NCBI RefSeq assembly: GCF_009708215.1
Contig: NZ_CP046175.1
Span: 186,001-250,000, forward strand
Direction: 5' to 3'
DNA: 64,000 nucleotides
DNA from: Occultella kanbiaonis
GTDB taxonomy: Bacteria > Actinomycetota > Actinomycetes > Actinomycetales > Beutenbergiaceae
Below are positions 9,246-17,588 of the stretch, piece after piece. The position numbers were made by a program, and so were the translations under genes. The notes under the pieces are model-generated. The model was not told the origin of the DNA and did no database searches. It saw only the letters and a program-made list of their open reading frames with translations. Numbering within the stretch: the stretch's first letter is position 1; each line of letters opens with the position of its first letter.

Positions 9246-9554
9246 TCAGTGCGTGGCGACCGCGAGGACGCGGCCCGGTGCCCGGGGGCGCGGCTTGCCG
9301 GGGGTGTCCGGCGCGCTCTGCGGGCGCGGTTCGGGTGCGCGAGCGTGCTCGAGGCGCATCCGTGGACCGGTCAGGCCGCCGAAGGTGGCGGCCGCCGCGA
9401 CGTGGTTGAGCGTCGCGGCGAGCAGTGCCACCGCGGCCAGGCCGACGGCCCCGGCGACGGCGAGGGTGCCGATACCCTGCGCGGACACGTCGAAGCCGAG
9501 CACCACGATCAGGAATCGGGCGAGGTGCTCGAGATGCTCGAAGATCTGCGGCAT
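9246..9554 (-). CDS. DUF6412-like small membrane protein
   Basis: A 102-aa protein with two hydrophobic segments (about residues 10-25 and 28-60, the latter AVAGAVGLAAVALLAATLNH) and a Pro/Arg-rich cytoplasmic tail. Size, composition and the position immediately upstream of a YidC paralogue match the DUF6412 family of unknown function. A -10-like TAGCCT lies about 30 nt upstream of the ATG. The two genes are separated by 123 nt and probably co-transcribed; the protein may assist or be a client of the insertase. Confidence 0.65.
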   Translation of the reverse strand: MPQIFEHLEHLARFLIVVLGFDVSAQGIGTLAVAGAVGLAAVALLAATLNHVAAAATFGGLTGPRMRLEHARAPEPRPQSAPDTPGKPRPRAPGRVLAVATH

Positions 9555-9622
9555 TGTGCTCTCGGTGGTCGGCGGTTCTGGTCGAGGCTAACACCGCCGG
9601 ACGGCGGCACGGCTCCTCGGAG

Positions 9623-10231
9623 TCACGGGCGGATCGTCCGCGGGAACCCCGTCCAGCGGAGCTCGGCGGGCAGATGGCTCATGTCGTTGAACATCGTGAG
9701 GGTGGGCGGGAGGCCGGTTCGGTACTCGAGCACGGTCAGCGCCGTGTTGGCGCTGTCCAGGCCGAGCCAGCGCGCCGGTGGGGCCTCGAGTGCGTCACGA
9801 ACGAGCCAGGCGATCGGATAGCTGTGCGTGATGAGCACCTCGTGGAGATCGGCAGCGCCGGCACTGTCGGCCGCGGCGGCGAACCGCGCGGTCAGGCTCC
9901 GAGCGACCCGGTGGCCGGCGGCTGCCTCGTCGGTGTCGTAGCCGTCGAAGAACGGCACCCAGGCGGGCGGCGTCTCCTCGGGGCCCGGAACGTAGGGCAC
10001 GTGGTCGATGAGCTCGGCGGCCGCGTGGACGGGTGTTCCCTCCGGTAGGTGCCCGGCCAGTTCGTGCGCGCTCGCCTCGGCGCGCGGGAGCGGAGAGTGC
10101 CAGACGGCGTCGATCGGCAGGGGAGCGAGGCGGCGGCCGAGGAGCCGCGCCTGTTCCCGGCCCGTGTCGGTGAGTTCGCCGAAGGGGTCGGCGTCACCGT
10201 GGCGTGCGAGGTACAGGAACCTGGTGGCCAT
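9623..10231 (-). CDS. Histidine phosphatase family (phosphoglycerate-mutase-like) protein
   Basis: A 202-aa protein of the histidine phosphatase superfamily. YLARHGDADPFGELTDTG near the N-terminus carries the catalytic RHG motif, and LITHSYPIAWL in the C-terminal half carries the second active-site His. The ATG at 10231 has CGGAGG upstream. The start lies inside the 3' end of the dikinase-like gene (38-nt overlap), so the two are co-translated and probably act together. The substrate is unknown. Confidence 0.85.
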   Translation of the reverse strand: MATRFLYLARHGDADPFGELTDTGREQARLLGRRLAPLPIDAVWHSPLPRAEASAHELAGHLPEGTPVHAAAELIDHVPYVPGPEETPPAWVPFFDGYDTDEAAAGHRVARSLTARFAAAADSAGAADLHEVLITHSYPIAWLVRDALEAPPARWLGLDSANTALTVLEYRTGLPPTLTMFNDMSHLPAELRWTGFPRTIRP

Positions 10232-11414
10232 GATCGGCCTCCGATGCGGGTCGTGGTGGGGTGACGGTTCCCTCGGTGCCGTTGATGCTGACGAGGTCGC
10301 CGTCACGGATGGCGGTGGTGGCGTCGGGCACACCGAGGACGGCGGGGATGCCCTGCTCGCGGGCGACGATCGCCGCGTGGGACAGGACGCCCCCGGTCTC
10401 GGTGACGACGCCGGCGGCCACGCGCAGCAGCGCCGTCCAGGCCGGGTCGGTGCAGGGGCAGATCACGATGTCCCCGGGCCGGACCCGCCCGAAGTCGGAC
10501 GGTCCCTGCAGGACGCGCGCGAGCCCGGTCGCGGTGCCGTGGGAGCCGGGCGCGCCGAACAGTGTGGTGGTGCCGCCCGCGGCGGGACCCGTCGGCAGCG
10601 CGGGAGCCTGCGCCGTGATCGGCCGGGCCTGCAGGATCCAGAGCCCACCGTCGACGAGGGCCCACTCGACGTCCTGGGGTCGGTCGAGCTCTGCGGCGAT
10701 CCGGTGACCGAGAGCGGTGAGGGCGCGGGCGGTCGCGTCGTCGAGCGCCGGCCGGGTCCGCTGGGACTCCGGCACCTCGCTGGCCGTGGGACCGGTGCCA
10801 TCGCGACCCCGATCCAGACGCGTGGCCTTGCGCCCGATGGTGCGCCGGATGCTTCCGTCCACGGCGATCTCGTAGGTGTCGGGGGTGACCGTGCCGCCGA
10901 CCACGCTCGGACCGAGGCCCCAGGATGCCTCGACGCGGGTGCTCGCGCCGGGGTGGGCCGGCGTGAACATCACGCCCGAGGCGTCCGCATCGACCATGCG
11001 CTGGACGAGCACGGCCATCGACTCACTTGCCGGCGACGCCGCGCGGCTGCTCCGGTACTCCAGGGCGCGATCGGAGTGCAGCGACGCCCAGCAGGTTCGC
11101 ACGGCCGCCACCACCGCGGGCGTGCCCCGTGCGCCCAGCACGCTCTCGTACATGCCGGCCGCTGAGGCGTCCGGCCGGTCCTCGGCATCGGCCGAGGAGC
11201 GCACCGCCACCGCCGGGTCGCCGAGCCGGGCCAGGTGCCGGGCGACCGCGTCCCGGAGCGCGTCGGAGCCGGCCGACCCGGTCCCGGCGCCGTGCACGGC
11301 GAACGGCACGACGAAGCCGTCGGGCACCGGCAGCCCGGCCCGCAGCAACGTGCCCAGCGCCGCCGCCTTGCCACCACAGGCCGCTGCGGTCGCGTCCCAG
11401 AGATCCGTGAGCAT
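10194..11414 (-). CDS. Compact PEP-synthase-like dikinase (PEP/pyruvate-binding plus phosphohistidine domain)
   Basis: A 406-aa protein with two of the three domains of rifampin phosphotransferases and PEP synthases. Residues 1-290 form the ATP-grasp PEP/pyruvate-binding domain (GGKAAALGTLLRAGLPVPDG at the start, VAVRSSADAEDRPDASAAGMYESV, then a Glu in DVEWALVDGGLWILQARPI). Residues 300-395 form the swivelling domain with the phosphorylatable His346 in GGVLSHAAIVAREQGIPAVLG. The middle domain that binds rifampin in Rph, and the C-terminal barrel of PEP synthase, are absent, so the acceptor must be bound differently or supplied by a partner. It faces two regulator-like genes across a tandem operator and overlaps a phosphatase gene. 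Confidence 0.85.
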   Translation of the reverse strand: MLTDLWDATAAACGGKAAALGTLLRAGLPVPDGFVVPFAVHGAGTGSAGSDALRDAVARHLARLGDPAVAVRSSADAEDRPDASAAGMYESVLGARGTPAVVAAVRTCWASLHSDRALEYRSSRAASPASESMAVLVQRMVDADASGVMFTPAHPGASTRVEASWGLGPSVVGGTVTPDTYEIAVDGSIRRTIGRKATRLDRGRDGTGPTASEVPESQRTRPALDDATARALTALGHRIAAELDRPQDVEWALVDGGLWILQARPITAQAPALPTGPAAGGTTTLFGAPGSHGTATGLARVLQGPSDFGRVRPGDIVICPCTDPAWTALLRVAAGVVTETGGVLSHAAIVAREQGIPAVLGVPDATTAIRDGDLVSINGTEGTVTPPRPASEADHGHQVPVPRTPR

Positions 11415-11435
11415 CCGCTACCCATCAATGAATAG

Positions 11436-11484
11436 TTGACAACACTCTGTTGACAACAATGTGTTGATTGTGCAGGATCGGAAG
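11436..11484 (+). promoter_or_regulatory. Promoter with two tandem palindromic operators
   Basis: Two perfect 13-mers of the form CAACA-NNN-TGTTG lie side by side at 11440-11452 and 11454-11466. They overlap two TTGACA hexamers (11436-11441 and 11450-11455). The second TTGACA is 17 bp from CAGGAT (11473-11478), which is 6 nt from ATG 11485. This makes a good leaderless rightward promoter whose -35 lies in the operators, and the same sites can control the leftward dikinase gene. Confidence 0.6.
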
Positions 11485-11871
11485 ATGGCACGCAACCACG
11501 AGCTCCAAGCGCAGGGCACCGACCAGACCCGGGCCCGACGAGAACACGAGGCACAGGACCGGCTCCTGGCGCTCGGCGCCGAAGCACTGGAGCCACGGCC
11601 ATGGCGACCCGCCCCGGTGCCGCCCACCGCCGTCGACCTCACGCAGTTCGCGCTCTGGCGCTCTGCCGACCTCACCCCGGAGGACCTGCTCGGCGCGCTC
11701 ACCCTGCTGCCCGCGGCGCGGGCGGAGGTCGACGGCATGGAGGCCGGGCTGCTCTTCACGGCCCGCACCGCGGGGCTGACCTGGGCGCAGATCGCCGAGG
11801 CGACGGGGTTCCGCTCCCCCCAGGCCTGTCAACAGCACTTCGCGCGACTCACCGACCGGCAGGGAGACTAG
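11485..11871 (+). CDS. Small helix-turn-helix protein, probable local regulator
   Basis: A 128-aa protein whose C-terminal part, GLTWAQIAEATGFRSPQACQ, reads as a helix-turn-helix; the N-terminal half is polar and charged. ATG 11485 is chosen over the GTG at 11461 because the latter lies inside the operator and the ATG is 6 nt from a -10 box. It is divergent from the dikinase gene across two CAACANNNTGTTG palindromes and is therefore the best candidate to bind them. The next gene begins 2 nt after its stop. I recognise no named family beyond the HTH. Confidence 0.65.
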   Translation: MARNHELQAQGTDQTRARREHEAQDRLLALGAEALEPRPWRPAPVPPTAVDLTQFALWRSADLTPEDLLGALTLLPAARAEVDGMEAGLLFTARTAGLTWAQIAEATGFRSPQACQQHFARLTDRQGD

Positions 11872-11873
11872 CC

Positions 11874-12509
11874 ATGGCCAGGACCTCGGAGCCGCAGCTG
11901 CTCGTGCTCCACGCAGTGCGACTCCTCGGGTTCGGCGACACTCCCGCGGTGGCCGACCGTGCCGGCACCGACCCGGGCGAGACGGCCACGCTCCTGAGCG
12001 AGGCGGCCGGCCGGGGATGGCTGCAGCGGTCGTCGTTCGCCGACGTCGGCGGCTGGTGGCTGACCGAGGACGGGAAGGGTGAGAACGAACGCGCGCTCGC
12101 CCGGGAGCGGGAGTCGGCCGACCCGGATGGCATCATCGCGGCCACCCACCGCGAGTTCCTCCCGCTCAACGCCTCGCTCCAACGTGCGTGCACCGACTGG
12201 CAGCTGAAACCGACAGCCGCCGGCCGGCTCGCCCCCAACGACCACACCGACACCGACTGGGATGCCCGGATCCTCGATGAGCTCACCACCATCGGGGCCG
12301 CACTGGCACCGCTCGACGAGCGCCTGGCCGGCGTCCTGGTGCGGTTCGGCGGATACCACGCCCGCTTCGACGCGGCCCTTGACCGAGCCCGTGCCGGTCA
12401 GGGCGAGTGGGTCGACGGGACCGACGTCGACTCCTGCCATCGCGTGTGGTTCCAGCTCCACGAGGACCTCATCGCGACCCTCGGTCTGGACCGCGGTGCC
12501 GAGGCCTGA
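11874..12509 (+). CDS. Winged-helix-like protein, probable transcriptional regulator
   Basis: A 211-aa protein. Residues 1-75 resemble a MarR-type winged helix: LLVLHAVRLLGFGDTPAVADRAG, a recognition-helix-like DPGETATLLSEAAGRGWLQ, and a wing ending in GGWWLTEDGKGEN. The C-terminal 130 residues are helical and of unknown role. It follows the small HTH gene by 2 nt with GGGAG as ribosome site. Its 3' end overlaps the convergent DUF402-like gene by 41 nt. Together with the HTH protein it likely senses the signal for the dikinase-phosphatase pair. Confidence 0.65.
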   Translation: MARTSEPQLLVLHAVRLLGFGDTPAVADRAGTDPGETATLLSEAAGRGWLQRSSFADVGGWWLTEDGKGENERALARERESADPDGIIAATHREFLPLNASLQRACTDWQLKPTAAGRLAPNDHTDTDWDARILDELTTIGAALAPLDERLAGVLVRFGGYHARFDAALDRARAGQGEWVDGTDVDSCHRVWFQLHEDLIATLGLDRGAEA

Positions 12510-13056
12510 GCGGGTCGGGCAACTCGAGCAGGGGAACAGCGGAAGCCGGCGGGAACGGTGGCCAGACGGCCGGTGAGTCACTCCTGGTGCCGCCCAGTCG
12601 CCGTTCCACGAAGCGTTGGGCGTTGCGCAGCACCGAGACCGCGCTCGCACCATCGATGGACCCGGACGCCAGCGCGTCACCCAGCTCGTCGAGGTCCAGA
12701 ACCTCGTACCGACGCTCATCCGGGAACACCAAGAGGTCGACGAAGCAGTCGTGGATCTCGCACTCGGCACCGCGATCGACGACGGTGACCAGGTCGACGT
12801 ACCAGGCTCCCTCCAGCGCACCCGTGAAGGTGACCGGCTGGGTGAGTTGGACACCCTCCTCGACGATCACGACGGACCGATCCCGCGTCGGTCGGCCCGG
12901 GACCTGCCACTCGGGAAGGATGTCCATGTCGTAGACGATGACGTTCTCACGTGTGCGAAGCCCTCGACACCGCTGACCGGTTCGGTGAAGGACCGTGACG
13001 GGCTCGAGCGTTCCGGGGTTGAGCGACACCCGGAGAACGCTACCCAGACCCGCCAC
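12469..13056 (-). CDS. DUF402-like protein (first of a tandem pair)
   Basis: A 195-aa protein resembling DUF402 / FomD-type barrel proteins, which in characterised members hydrolyse nucleotide diphosphates or cytidylyl conjugates. The core reads YVDLVTVVDRGAECEIHDCFVDLLVFPDERRYEVLDLDELGDA, a typical acidic metal-binding stretch, followed by a helical tail. It overlaps the end of the upstream paralogue-like gene by 17 nt, so they form an operon. The substrate is unknown. Confidence 0.7.
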   Translation of the reverse strand: MAGLGSVLRVSLNPGTLEPVTVLHRTGQRCRGLRTRENVIVYDMDILPEWQVPGRPTRDRSVVIVEEGVQLTQPVTFTGALEGAWYVDLVTVVDRGAECEIHDCFVDLLVFPDERRYEVLDLDELGDALASGSIDGASAVSVLRNAQRFVERRLGGTRSDSPAVWPPFPPASAVPLLELPDPLRPRHRGPDRGSR

Positions 13057-13681
13057 CCAGGCCGGGGAGATCCGGTGTCAGACGTCGAACGGGTGGGGGG
13101 ACGTCGACCAGTGCCGGTAGCGCGGCCTCCCCGCACGCCGCCAACCGGAGGTCCCCACGGTCGTCGAACGGTGCGGTCCGCAGCTTCATCCCGCGTTCGG
13201 TCGACGCGGCCGCTGCCAGTGCGAGTTCCGTCTGATCCCGACCCAGCAGGCCGTGCGCTCGGACGTCGGCGAAGTCATCAAGATCCTCGACCGCGACGAG
13301 TCCGGACCGAAGCCGGAACGGGTCGAGCTCCCAATCCATGAAGACGATGACGTCCCGGTCCCGGCGCACCCAGTCACAGACCTCGACACTGACGTGCAGC
13401 GGTCGCTCCGGCACCCGCCAGGTGGCCAGCCACCTCTCCGACGGACCGGGCACGAGGGAGAGCGAGTCGAGTCCTGGGCCGGCTCCTCCTTCGACCTCGC
13501 AGGAGTCCTCGCTGGTTCCGTCGCTCGACCTGTAGCGGGAGCCGGCCGGCGTGAACAACCAGATGCCGTCGTGGTCGTGCTCGACAAGGTATGCCTGCCA
13601 ACATCCACGACCGCCACGCAACTTCTGCTTGCAGATGGTGACGACGGATGGTCGGCCGGCGCTCCCCGGGGACGTCATCAC
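13040..13681 (-). CDS. DUF402-like protein (second of a tandem pair)
   Basis: A 213-aa protein with the same general plan as its downstream neighbour: a beta-rich N-terminal half (WQAYLVEHDHDGIWLFTPAG), then VCDWVRRDRDVIVFMDWELDPFRLRSGLVAVEDLDDFADV resembling the acidic DUF402 core, and a helical end. It is more diverged than its neighbour. The start codon is uncertain because no strong ribosome site is visible near 13681. It is divergent from methylglyoxal synthase. Confidence 0.6.
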   Translation of the reverse strand: MMTSPGSAGRPSVVTICKQKLRGGRGCWQAYLVEHDHDGIWLFTPAGSRYRSSDGTSEDSCEVEGGAGPGLDSLSLVPGPSERWLATWRVPERPLHVSVEVCDWVRRDRDVIVFMDWELDPFRLRSGLVAVEDLDDFADVRAHGLLGRDQTELALAAAASTERGMKLRTAPFDDRGDLRLAACGEAALPALVDVPPPVRRLTPDLPGLGGGSG

Positions 13682-13809
13682 GCCAGTAGAGCACGTGGGC
13701 CGCGCCGATGGGGTGCCGCCCGAACCTGCGCCGATGCGGTCATGACGCCCGCTCGCAACAACGGTCTCCTACGCTGAAGCCCCACGACGTCAACCCGACG
13801 GAGACCCTC

Positions 13810-14253
13810 ATGTCCCGGCACATCGCACTCGTCGCTCACGACAACATGAAGGTCGAGCTCCTGCGCTGGGCTGAGTTCAACAGGGACACCCTCGCCGAGC
13901 ATGTCCTGTATGCGACCGGCACCACCGGCACCATGCTCGAGTTCGAGCTCGGGCTGCCCGTGCATCGGTTCCTCTCCGGCCCGGTCGGCGGGGACCAGCA
14001 GATCGGCGCCAAGATCGCCGAGGGCCAGATCACGATGCTGATCTTCTTCTGGGACCCGCTCGAGCCGCAGCCGCACGACCCGGACGTCAAGGCCCTGCTG
14101 CGGATCGGCACCGTGTGGAACGTGCCGATGGCGTGCAACGTGGCCTCGGCAGACCTGATGATCTCCTCCCCGTTGCTCGGCAGCGACTACGAGAACCGGC
14201 GCCCGGATCTGACCCCGCGTGCCTGGGAGGACGGCCGTCCCGCAGGCGGGTAG
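13810..14253 (+). CDS. mgsA: Methylglyoxal synthase
   Basis: A 147-aa enzyme converting dihydroxyacetone phosphate to methylglyoxal and phosphate, a bypass of lower glycolysis when phosphate is short. The family landmarks are all visible: [17 protein letters not shown] at the N-terminus, the phosphate loop [10 protein letters not shown], the catalytic region [15 protein letters not shown], then [20 protein letters not shown] and [15 protein letters not shown]. Length equals that of the E. coli enzyme (about 150 aa). ATG 13810 is preceded by ACGGAGA; a -10-like TACGCT lies near 13772. The longer frame from 13708 has no homologous content. Confidence 0.95.
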   Translation: MSRHIALVAHDNMKVELLRWAEFNRDTLAEHVLYATGTTGTMLEFELGLPVHRFLSGPVGGDQQIGAKIAEGQITMLIFFWDPLEPQPHDPDVKALLRIGTVWNVPMACNVASADLMISSPLLGSDYENRRPDLTPRAWEDGRPAGG

Positions 14254-14309
14254 TGCTCCCCATCGGCAGTTGACCTTTCAGTCATCTGGAGCCGCTAATC
14301 TCAGGTCTC

Positions 14310-14765
14310 ATGGTCATCTGGAGAGGATGGGGAATCCTCGCAATCTTGTTCATCCCCCTCGGCGCGGTCGCGTTCGGCGGACTGTTCACGCTCATCCTCG
14401 GCGAGGAGAACTCCTCGCTCGCCCTCGGGCTCGGCCTGATCGTCGGCGGAGTCGCGTTGTTCTTCGCCGGCCGCTGGTTCCAGGACTGGGACGCGGAGCG
14501 CCGCACGAAGAACTACATGACCGCCCGCAAGGCCGAGGTCGAGGCGACCGTCGCCTCCGGCCGGTTCCAGCCGGTGCCCGGCTACCAGCCCCGCGACCAC
14601 GCCGAGGCCCAGCACCTCGCCACGCAGATGCTCGAGCAGGAGCAGGGGACCGTCAAGAAGCAGTTGCGCAACCGGCACACGATCTTCTTCATCCCGATGC
14701 AGTACTTCGGGATCGTGCTCGCTGCCATCGGTCTCATCCCGATCTTCCTCAACTTCACGAGCTGA
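14310..14765 (+). CDS. Small membrane protein of unknown function
   Basis: A 151-aa protein with two membrane segments at the N-terminus (IWRGWGILAILFIPLGAVAF and LALGLGLIVGGVALFFAGR), a charged cytoplasmic middle section of about 70 residues, and a third membrane segment at the C-terminus (MQYFGIVLAAIGLIPIFLNF). It looks like a conserved actinobacterial integral membrane protein; I cannot assign a role. A TAATCT hexamer ends 8 nt before the ATG, suggesting a leaderless start. Confidence 0.75.
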   Translation: MVIWRGWGILAILFIPLGAVAFGGLFTLILGEENSSLALGLGLIVGGVALFFAGRWFQDWDAERRTKNYMTARKAEVEATVASGRFQPVPGYQPRDHAEAQHLATQMLEQEQGTVKKQLRNRHTIFFIPMQYFGIVLAAIGLIPIFLNFTS

Positions 14766-14798
14766 GCGCCCGCCCGGCGCGGTGTCGGGGGAGGCGAT

Positions 14799-14804
14799 TA
14801 GGCT
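14799..14804 (+). promoter_or_regulatory. -10 box of a probable leaderless promoter
   Basis: TAGGCT, then 7 nt, then the ATG at 14812. The absence of a well-placed ribosome site for that ATG fits a leaderless transcript. Confidence 0.45.
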
Positions 14805-14811
14805 CGACGGC

Positions 14812-15603
14812 ATGACCGTCATCGGAGCCCATGTCGACCAGACCGACCCCATTGCGCAGGCCCGCGCCCGCGGCGCGGACGCGGTGCAGATCTTCCTCGG
14901 CGATCCGCAGGGGTGGAAGGGGCCGGAGGTCCGGTTCGACGGCGGAGCGCCAGCTCTCAAGGCGGCCGCCGCCGAGGCGGGGGTGACGTTGTACGTCCAC
15001 TCGCCGTACGTCATCAACGTCGCGACCACCAACAACCGGATCCGGATCCCGAGCCGCAAGCTGCTCCAGCAGCACGTGAACCTCGCGGCAGAGATCGGGG
15101 CCGCGGGCATCGTGGTGCACGGTGGTCACGTGCTCGCCGCCGACGACCCGGCCAAGGGTTACGACAACTGGCGCAAGTGCATCGACGGCATGGAGATGCC
15201 GATCCCGGTGCTCATCGAGAACACCGCCGGCGGCACCAACTCGATGGCCCGTGGTGTCGAGAAGCTGGAGCGGCTGTGGGCGTCGGTGCTCGAGGCCGAC
15301 GGCGGCGCCGACGTCGGCTTCTGCCTGGACACCTGCCATGCCTACGCCGGCGGCGAGGAGCTCGCCGGACTGGTGGAGCGGGTGAAGGCCGTCACCGGGC
15401 GGATCGACCTGGTGCACGCCAACGACAGCCGGGACGCCTTCGACTCCGGCGCCGACCGGCACGCCAATCTCGGCCAGGGCTCGCTGCCCGAGGCGGACCT
15501 GATCGACCTGATCCGCGAGGCCGGCACCCCGGTGATCGTGGAGACCCCGGGCGAGGCCCCGGAGCACGCCGCCGACATCGCCTGGCTGCGCGAGCGGATC
15601 TGA
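14812..15603 (+). CDS. Deoxyribonuclease IV / AP endonuclease family 2 (Nfo-like)
   Basis: A 263-aa TIM-barrel endonuclease of the EndoIV type, which incises abasic DNA using a trinuclear zinc site. It shows IGAHVDQTDPIAQARARGADAVQIFLGDPQGWK, YVHSPYVINVAT, GIVVHGGHV, PVLIENTAGG, VGFCLDTCHAYAGG and LVHANDSRDAFDSGADRHANLGQG, which match the successive metal-ligand strands. ATG 14812 (TAGGCT 7 nt upstream) is preferred over GTG 14782. Together with the Nei-type enzyme earlier in the window this is a second base-excision-repair gene, but the two are not linked in an operon. Confidence 0.92.
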   Translation: MTVIGAHVDQTDPIAQARARGADAVQIFLGDPQGWKGPEVRFDGGAPALKAAAAEAGVTLYVHSPYVINVATTNNRIRIPSRKLLQQHVNLAAEIGAAGIVVHGGHVLAADDPAKGYDNWRKCIDGMEMPIPVLIENTAGGTNSMARGVEKLERLWASVLEADGGADVGFCLDTCHAYAGGEELAGLVERVKAVTGRIDLVHANDSRDAFDSGADRHANLGQGSLPEADLIDLIREAGTPVIVETPGEAPEHAADIAWLRERI

Positions 15604-15791
15604 CCCGGCGGGCGAGGACCGGGCACCCGAGGACGGGTCGCCCGCCCCCGCCGAGCCGCCGTGAGCGCTCGGGTGAGAGCGTGACCAAGGACACCCCCGG
15701 ACCGGGACCAACGGCCGGATCCCCTCACTTCTTCGGTGATCTGATGGATGTGGCGCACGGACGGACCGGGCGCCCATAAGTCAGGGGTGAC

Positions 15792-17513
15792 ATGAGCAAG
15801 AGGAAGACTGTCGGCGCGCTCGGTGCCGCGCTCGTCGCGGCACTCGCCGTGGTTGGTGCCGCGGTACCTGCCGGGGCCGCCGTCGGTGACGAGTTCAACC
15901 CGTTCGACGCCGCCGGCGGGTACAGCGTCTACGCGCGCGAGGACGCCACGCTCGGCAACGCCGAGACCGAGGGTGCGATCGCCGTCGGTGGCACGATGAG
16001 GGTCCGCACGGACGGCGGCGCATACGCCGTCCTGCACGTCTCGGCGGGGACCGGTGACTACCCGCTCCCGGTCGTCGACGGCGAGCCGACCCGGCTCCTG
16101 CTCGGCGGCTTCGCGACTGCGGACAACGGGCGGGTGGAGGTCACCGGCGCGGGCTCTGTCGAGGCCGGGGCCGTGAAGATCACGCCCCAGGGCGAGGATT
16201 CCCCGTTCGGGTTCTACGAGCGTGGCGGTTGGGTCCGCTACCGGCTCACCGACGCCGCCGACGCCGACCAGCCGCCGCTGATCGACGCCCAAGGGCAGGC
16301 CTGGCCCGGCGACGCTGCCGCTGCCTCCGCCGCGCTGACCACCGAGCAGCCCAGCGTTGCCAGTTACGTCGAGTCGGAGATGACCTGGACCTACGACGAG
16401 GCAGCCCAGTGCCTTGCCGCCGTCACGAACCCTGCGACCGGTCTCGCGAACCAGATCGGCATCGCCGAGAACGCCGGCGACCGGATGGTCCTGACCGAGC
16501 TCGCCGCGGACCGGCCGAACGTGGTGGACTACACCGCCATCGCCGGCGCCGGGCTGATCCAGTTCAGCGGGACCGTGACTCCCGGAGCCGAGAACCCCCT
16601 GATCATCCGGGTCGAGCCAGGCACGGCCCTGGTGAACGCACCGCGGACCGACTCCTCCGCGTACGCGCCGTACCTCATGTGGGACCTCTCCGCCGTCAGC
16701 GGAGCCGTCGAGGTCCGCGCCGTGAACTCGCGCATCGATGGCTCGGTGTACGCCCCGGACGCGGAGTTGACCGTGCATGCCCAGCCGATCGACGGCCAGA
16801 TCATCGCCCGGAACCTTCACCTCAGCGACAGCGCAGGTGAAGCGCACGCCTACTTCTTCCGCGGCACCATCCCGTGCGGGCAGCAGCCGCAGCAGACCGG
16901 TACCTTCGCCGTGACCAAGCAGGTGACCGGCAGTGGCGCGACCCTGGTCCCGGCCGGCACCGAGTTCACCGTCGAGTACCGCCTCGACGGCGCGGCACCG
17001 GTTGCCCTGACGCTCACCGCCGGTGAGACGTCCGCCGCGATCGACGGCCTGCCGATCGGTACCGAGGTATCGGTGCGTGAGGTTGCGCCGGTGGCTACCG
17101 AGACGGTGACCTGGGGCGTGCCCGGCTGGAGCATCGGCGGCACCCCGACCGTGCCGGACGCGCAGGGCTGGGTGACGTTCACCGTGGCCGGCTCCACCGC
17201 GGTCGCGATCACCGTCACGAACACCGCGGTGCCGGCACCCGTCGAACCGATCGACCCGGTGGACCCGACCGACCCGGTGGACCCGACCGACCCGGTGGAC
17301 CCGGTGGACCCGACCGACCCGGAGCCGGGCGTCGAGGTTCCGACCGGGCCCGGCCCTGATGAGCCGGGCACGCCGGCTCCGGACGCCGACGACTCGGTGA
17401 CCGGGAGCATGCCCAGCACCGGCGCCGACCTCACCGCACCGATCGCGCTGGCCGCCGCGCTCGCGGCCGCCGGACTCGGTCTGCGCCGCATGGTCCGGTC
17501 CCGGAGGCACTGA
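15792..17513 (+). CDS. Choice-of-anchor A family surface protein with sortase signal
   Basis: A 573-aa cell-wall protein. The N-terminus is a Sec signal (residues 1-30, ending VPAGAA). Residues 35-360 match choice-of-anchor A domains (FDAAGGYSVYAREDATLGNAETEGAIAVGG; later IDGSVYAPDAELTVHAQPIDGQIIARNL). Residues 372-475 are a DUF5979-like immunoglobulin-type repeat (GTFAVTKQVTGSGA). A Pro-Val-Asp-Pro-Thr-Asp spacer follows, then the sortase motif MPSTGAD (Met replacing the usual Leu), a membrane helix and the basic tail RRMVRSRRH. It should span the cell wall and display its beta domain. It is transcribed alone and ends at a strong hairpin. Confidence 0.88.
   Translation: MSKRKTVGALGAALVAALAVVGAAVPAGAAVGDEFNPFDAAGGYSVYAREDATLGNAETEGAIAVGGTMRVRTDGGAYAVLHVSAGTGDYPLPVVDGEPTRLLLGGFATADNGRVEVTGAGSVEAGAVKITPQGEDSPFGFYERGGWVRYRLTDAADADQPPLIDAQGQAWPGDAAAASAALTTEQPSVASYVESEMTWTYDEAAQCLAAVTNPATGLANQIGIAENAGDRMVLTELAADRPNVVDYTAIAGAGLIQFSGTVTPGAENPLIIRVEPGTALVNAPRTDSSAYAPYLMWDLSAVSGAVEVRAVNSRIDGSVYAPDAELTVHAQPIDGQIIARNLHLSDSAGEAHAYFFRGTIPCGQQPQQTGTFAVTKQVTGSGATLVPAGTEFTVEYRLDGAAPVALTLTAGETSAAIDGLPIGTEVSVREVAPVATETVTWGVPGWSIGGTPTVPDAQGWVTFTVAGSTAVAITVTNTAVPAPVEPIDPVDPTDPVDPTDPVDPVDPTDPEPGVEVPTGPGPDEPGTPAPDADDSVTGSMPSTGADLTAPIALAAALAAAGLGLRRMVRSRRH
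17246..17325 (+). repeat. In-frame repeats coding for a Pro-Val-Asp-Pro-Thr-Asp spacer
   Basis: Short repeats built from GACCCGGTG and GACCCGACC encode the cell-wall-spanning spacer of the anchored protein. Such low-complexity segments commonly change length by slippage. Confidence 0.75.
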
Positions 17514-17536
17514 CCTCCAGCTGGGCCACCATGCGA

Positions 17537-17568
17537 GCGGCCCGTCACTCACGAGGGTGACGGGCCGC
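17537..17568. terminator. Bidirectional terminator hairpin
   Basis: A perfect 12-bp stem (GCGGCCCGTCAC at 17537-17548, GTGACGGGCCGC at 17557-17568) with an 8-nt loop lies between two convergent genes. There is no U tract, as is frequent in actinobacteria. Confidence 0.7.
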
Positions 17569-17588
17569 CGTCGGGCTCTGGTCGTCCG

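Noticed and set aside
10194-11414. Rifampin phosphotransferase (antibiotic resistance)
   Set aside because: The middle rifampin-binding domain is missing; only the ATP-grasp and phospho-His domains are present, so resistance is not claimed.
15342-17552. A 736-aa minus-strand frame opposite the nuclease and surface-protein genes
   Set aside because: It overlaps two real genes and includes an antisense version of the spacer repeats.
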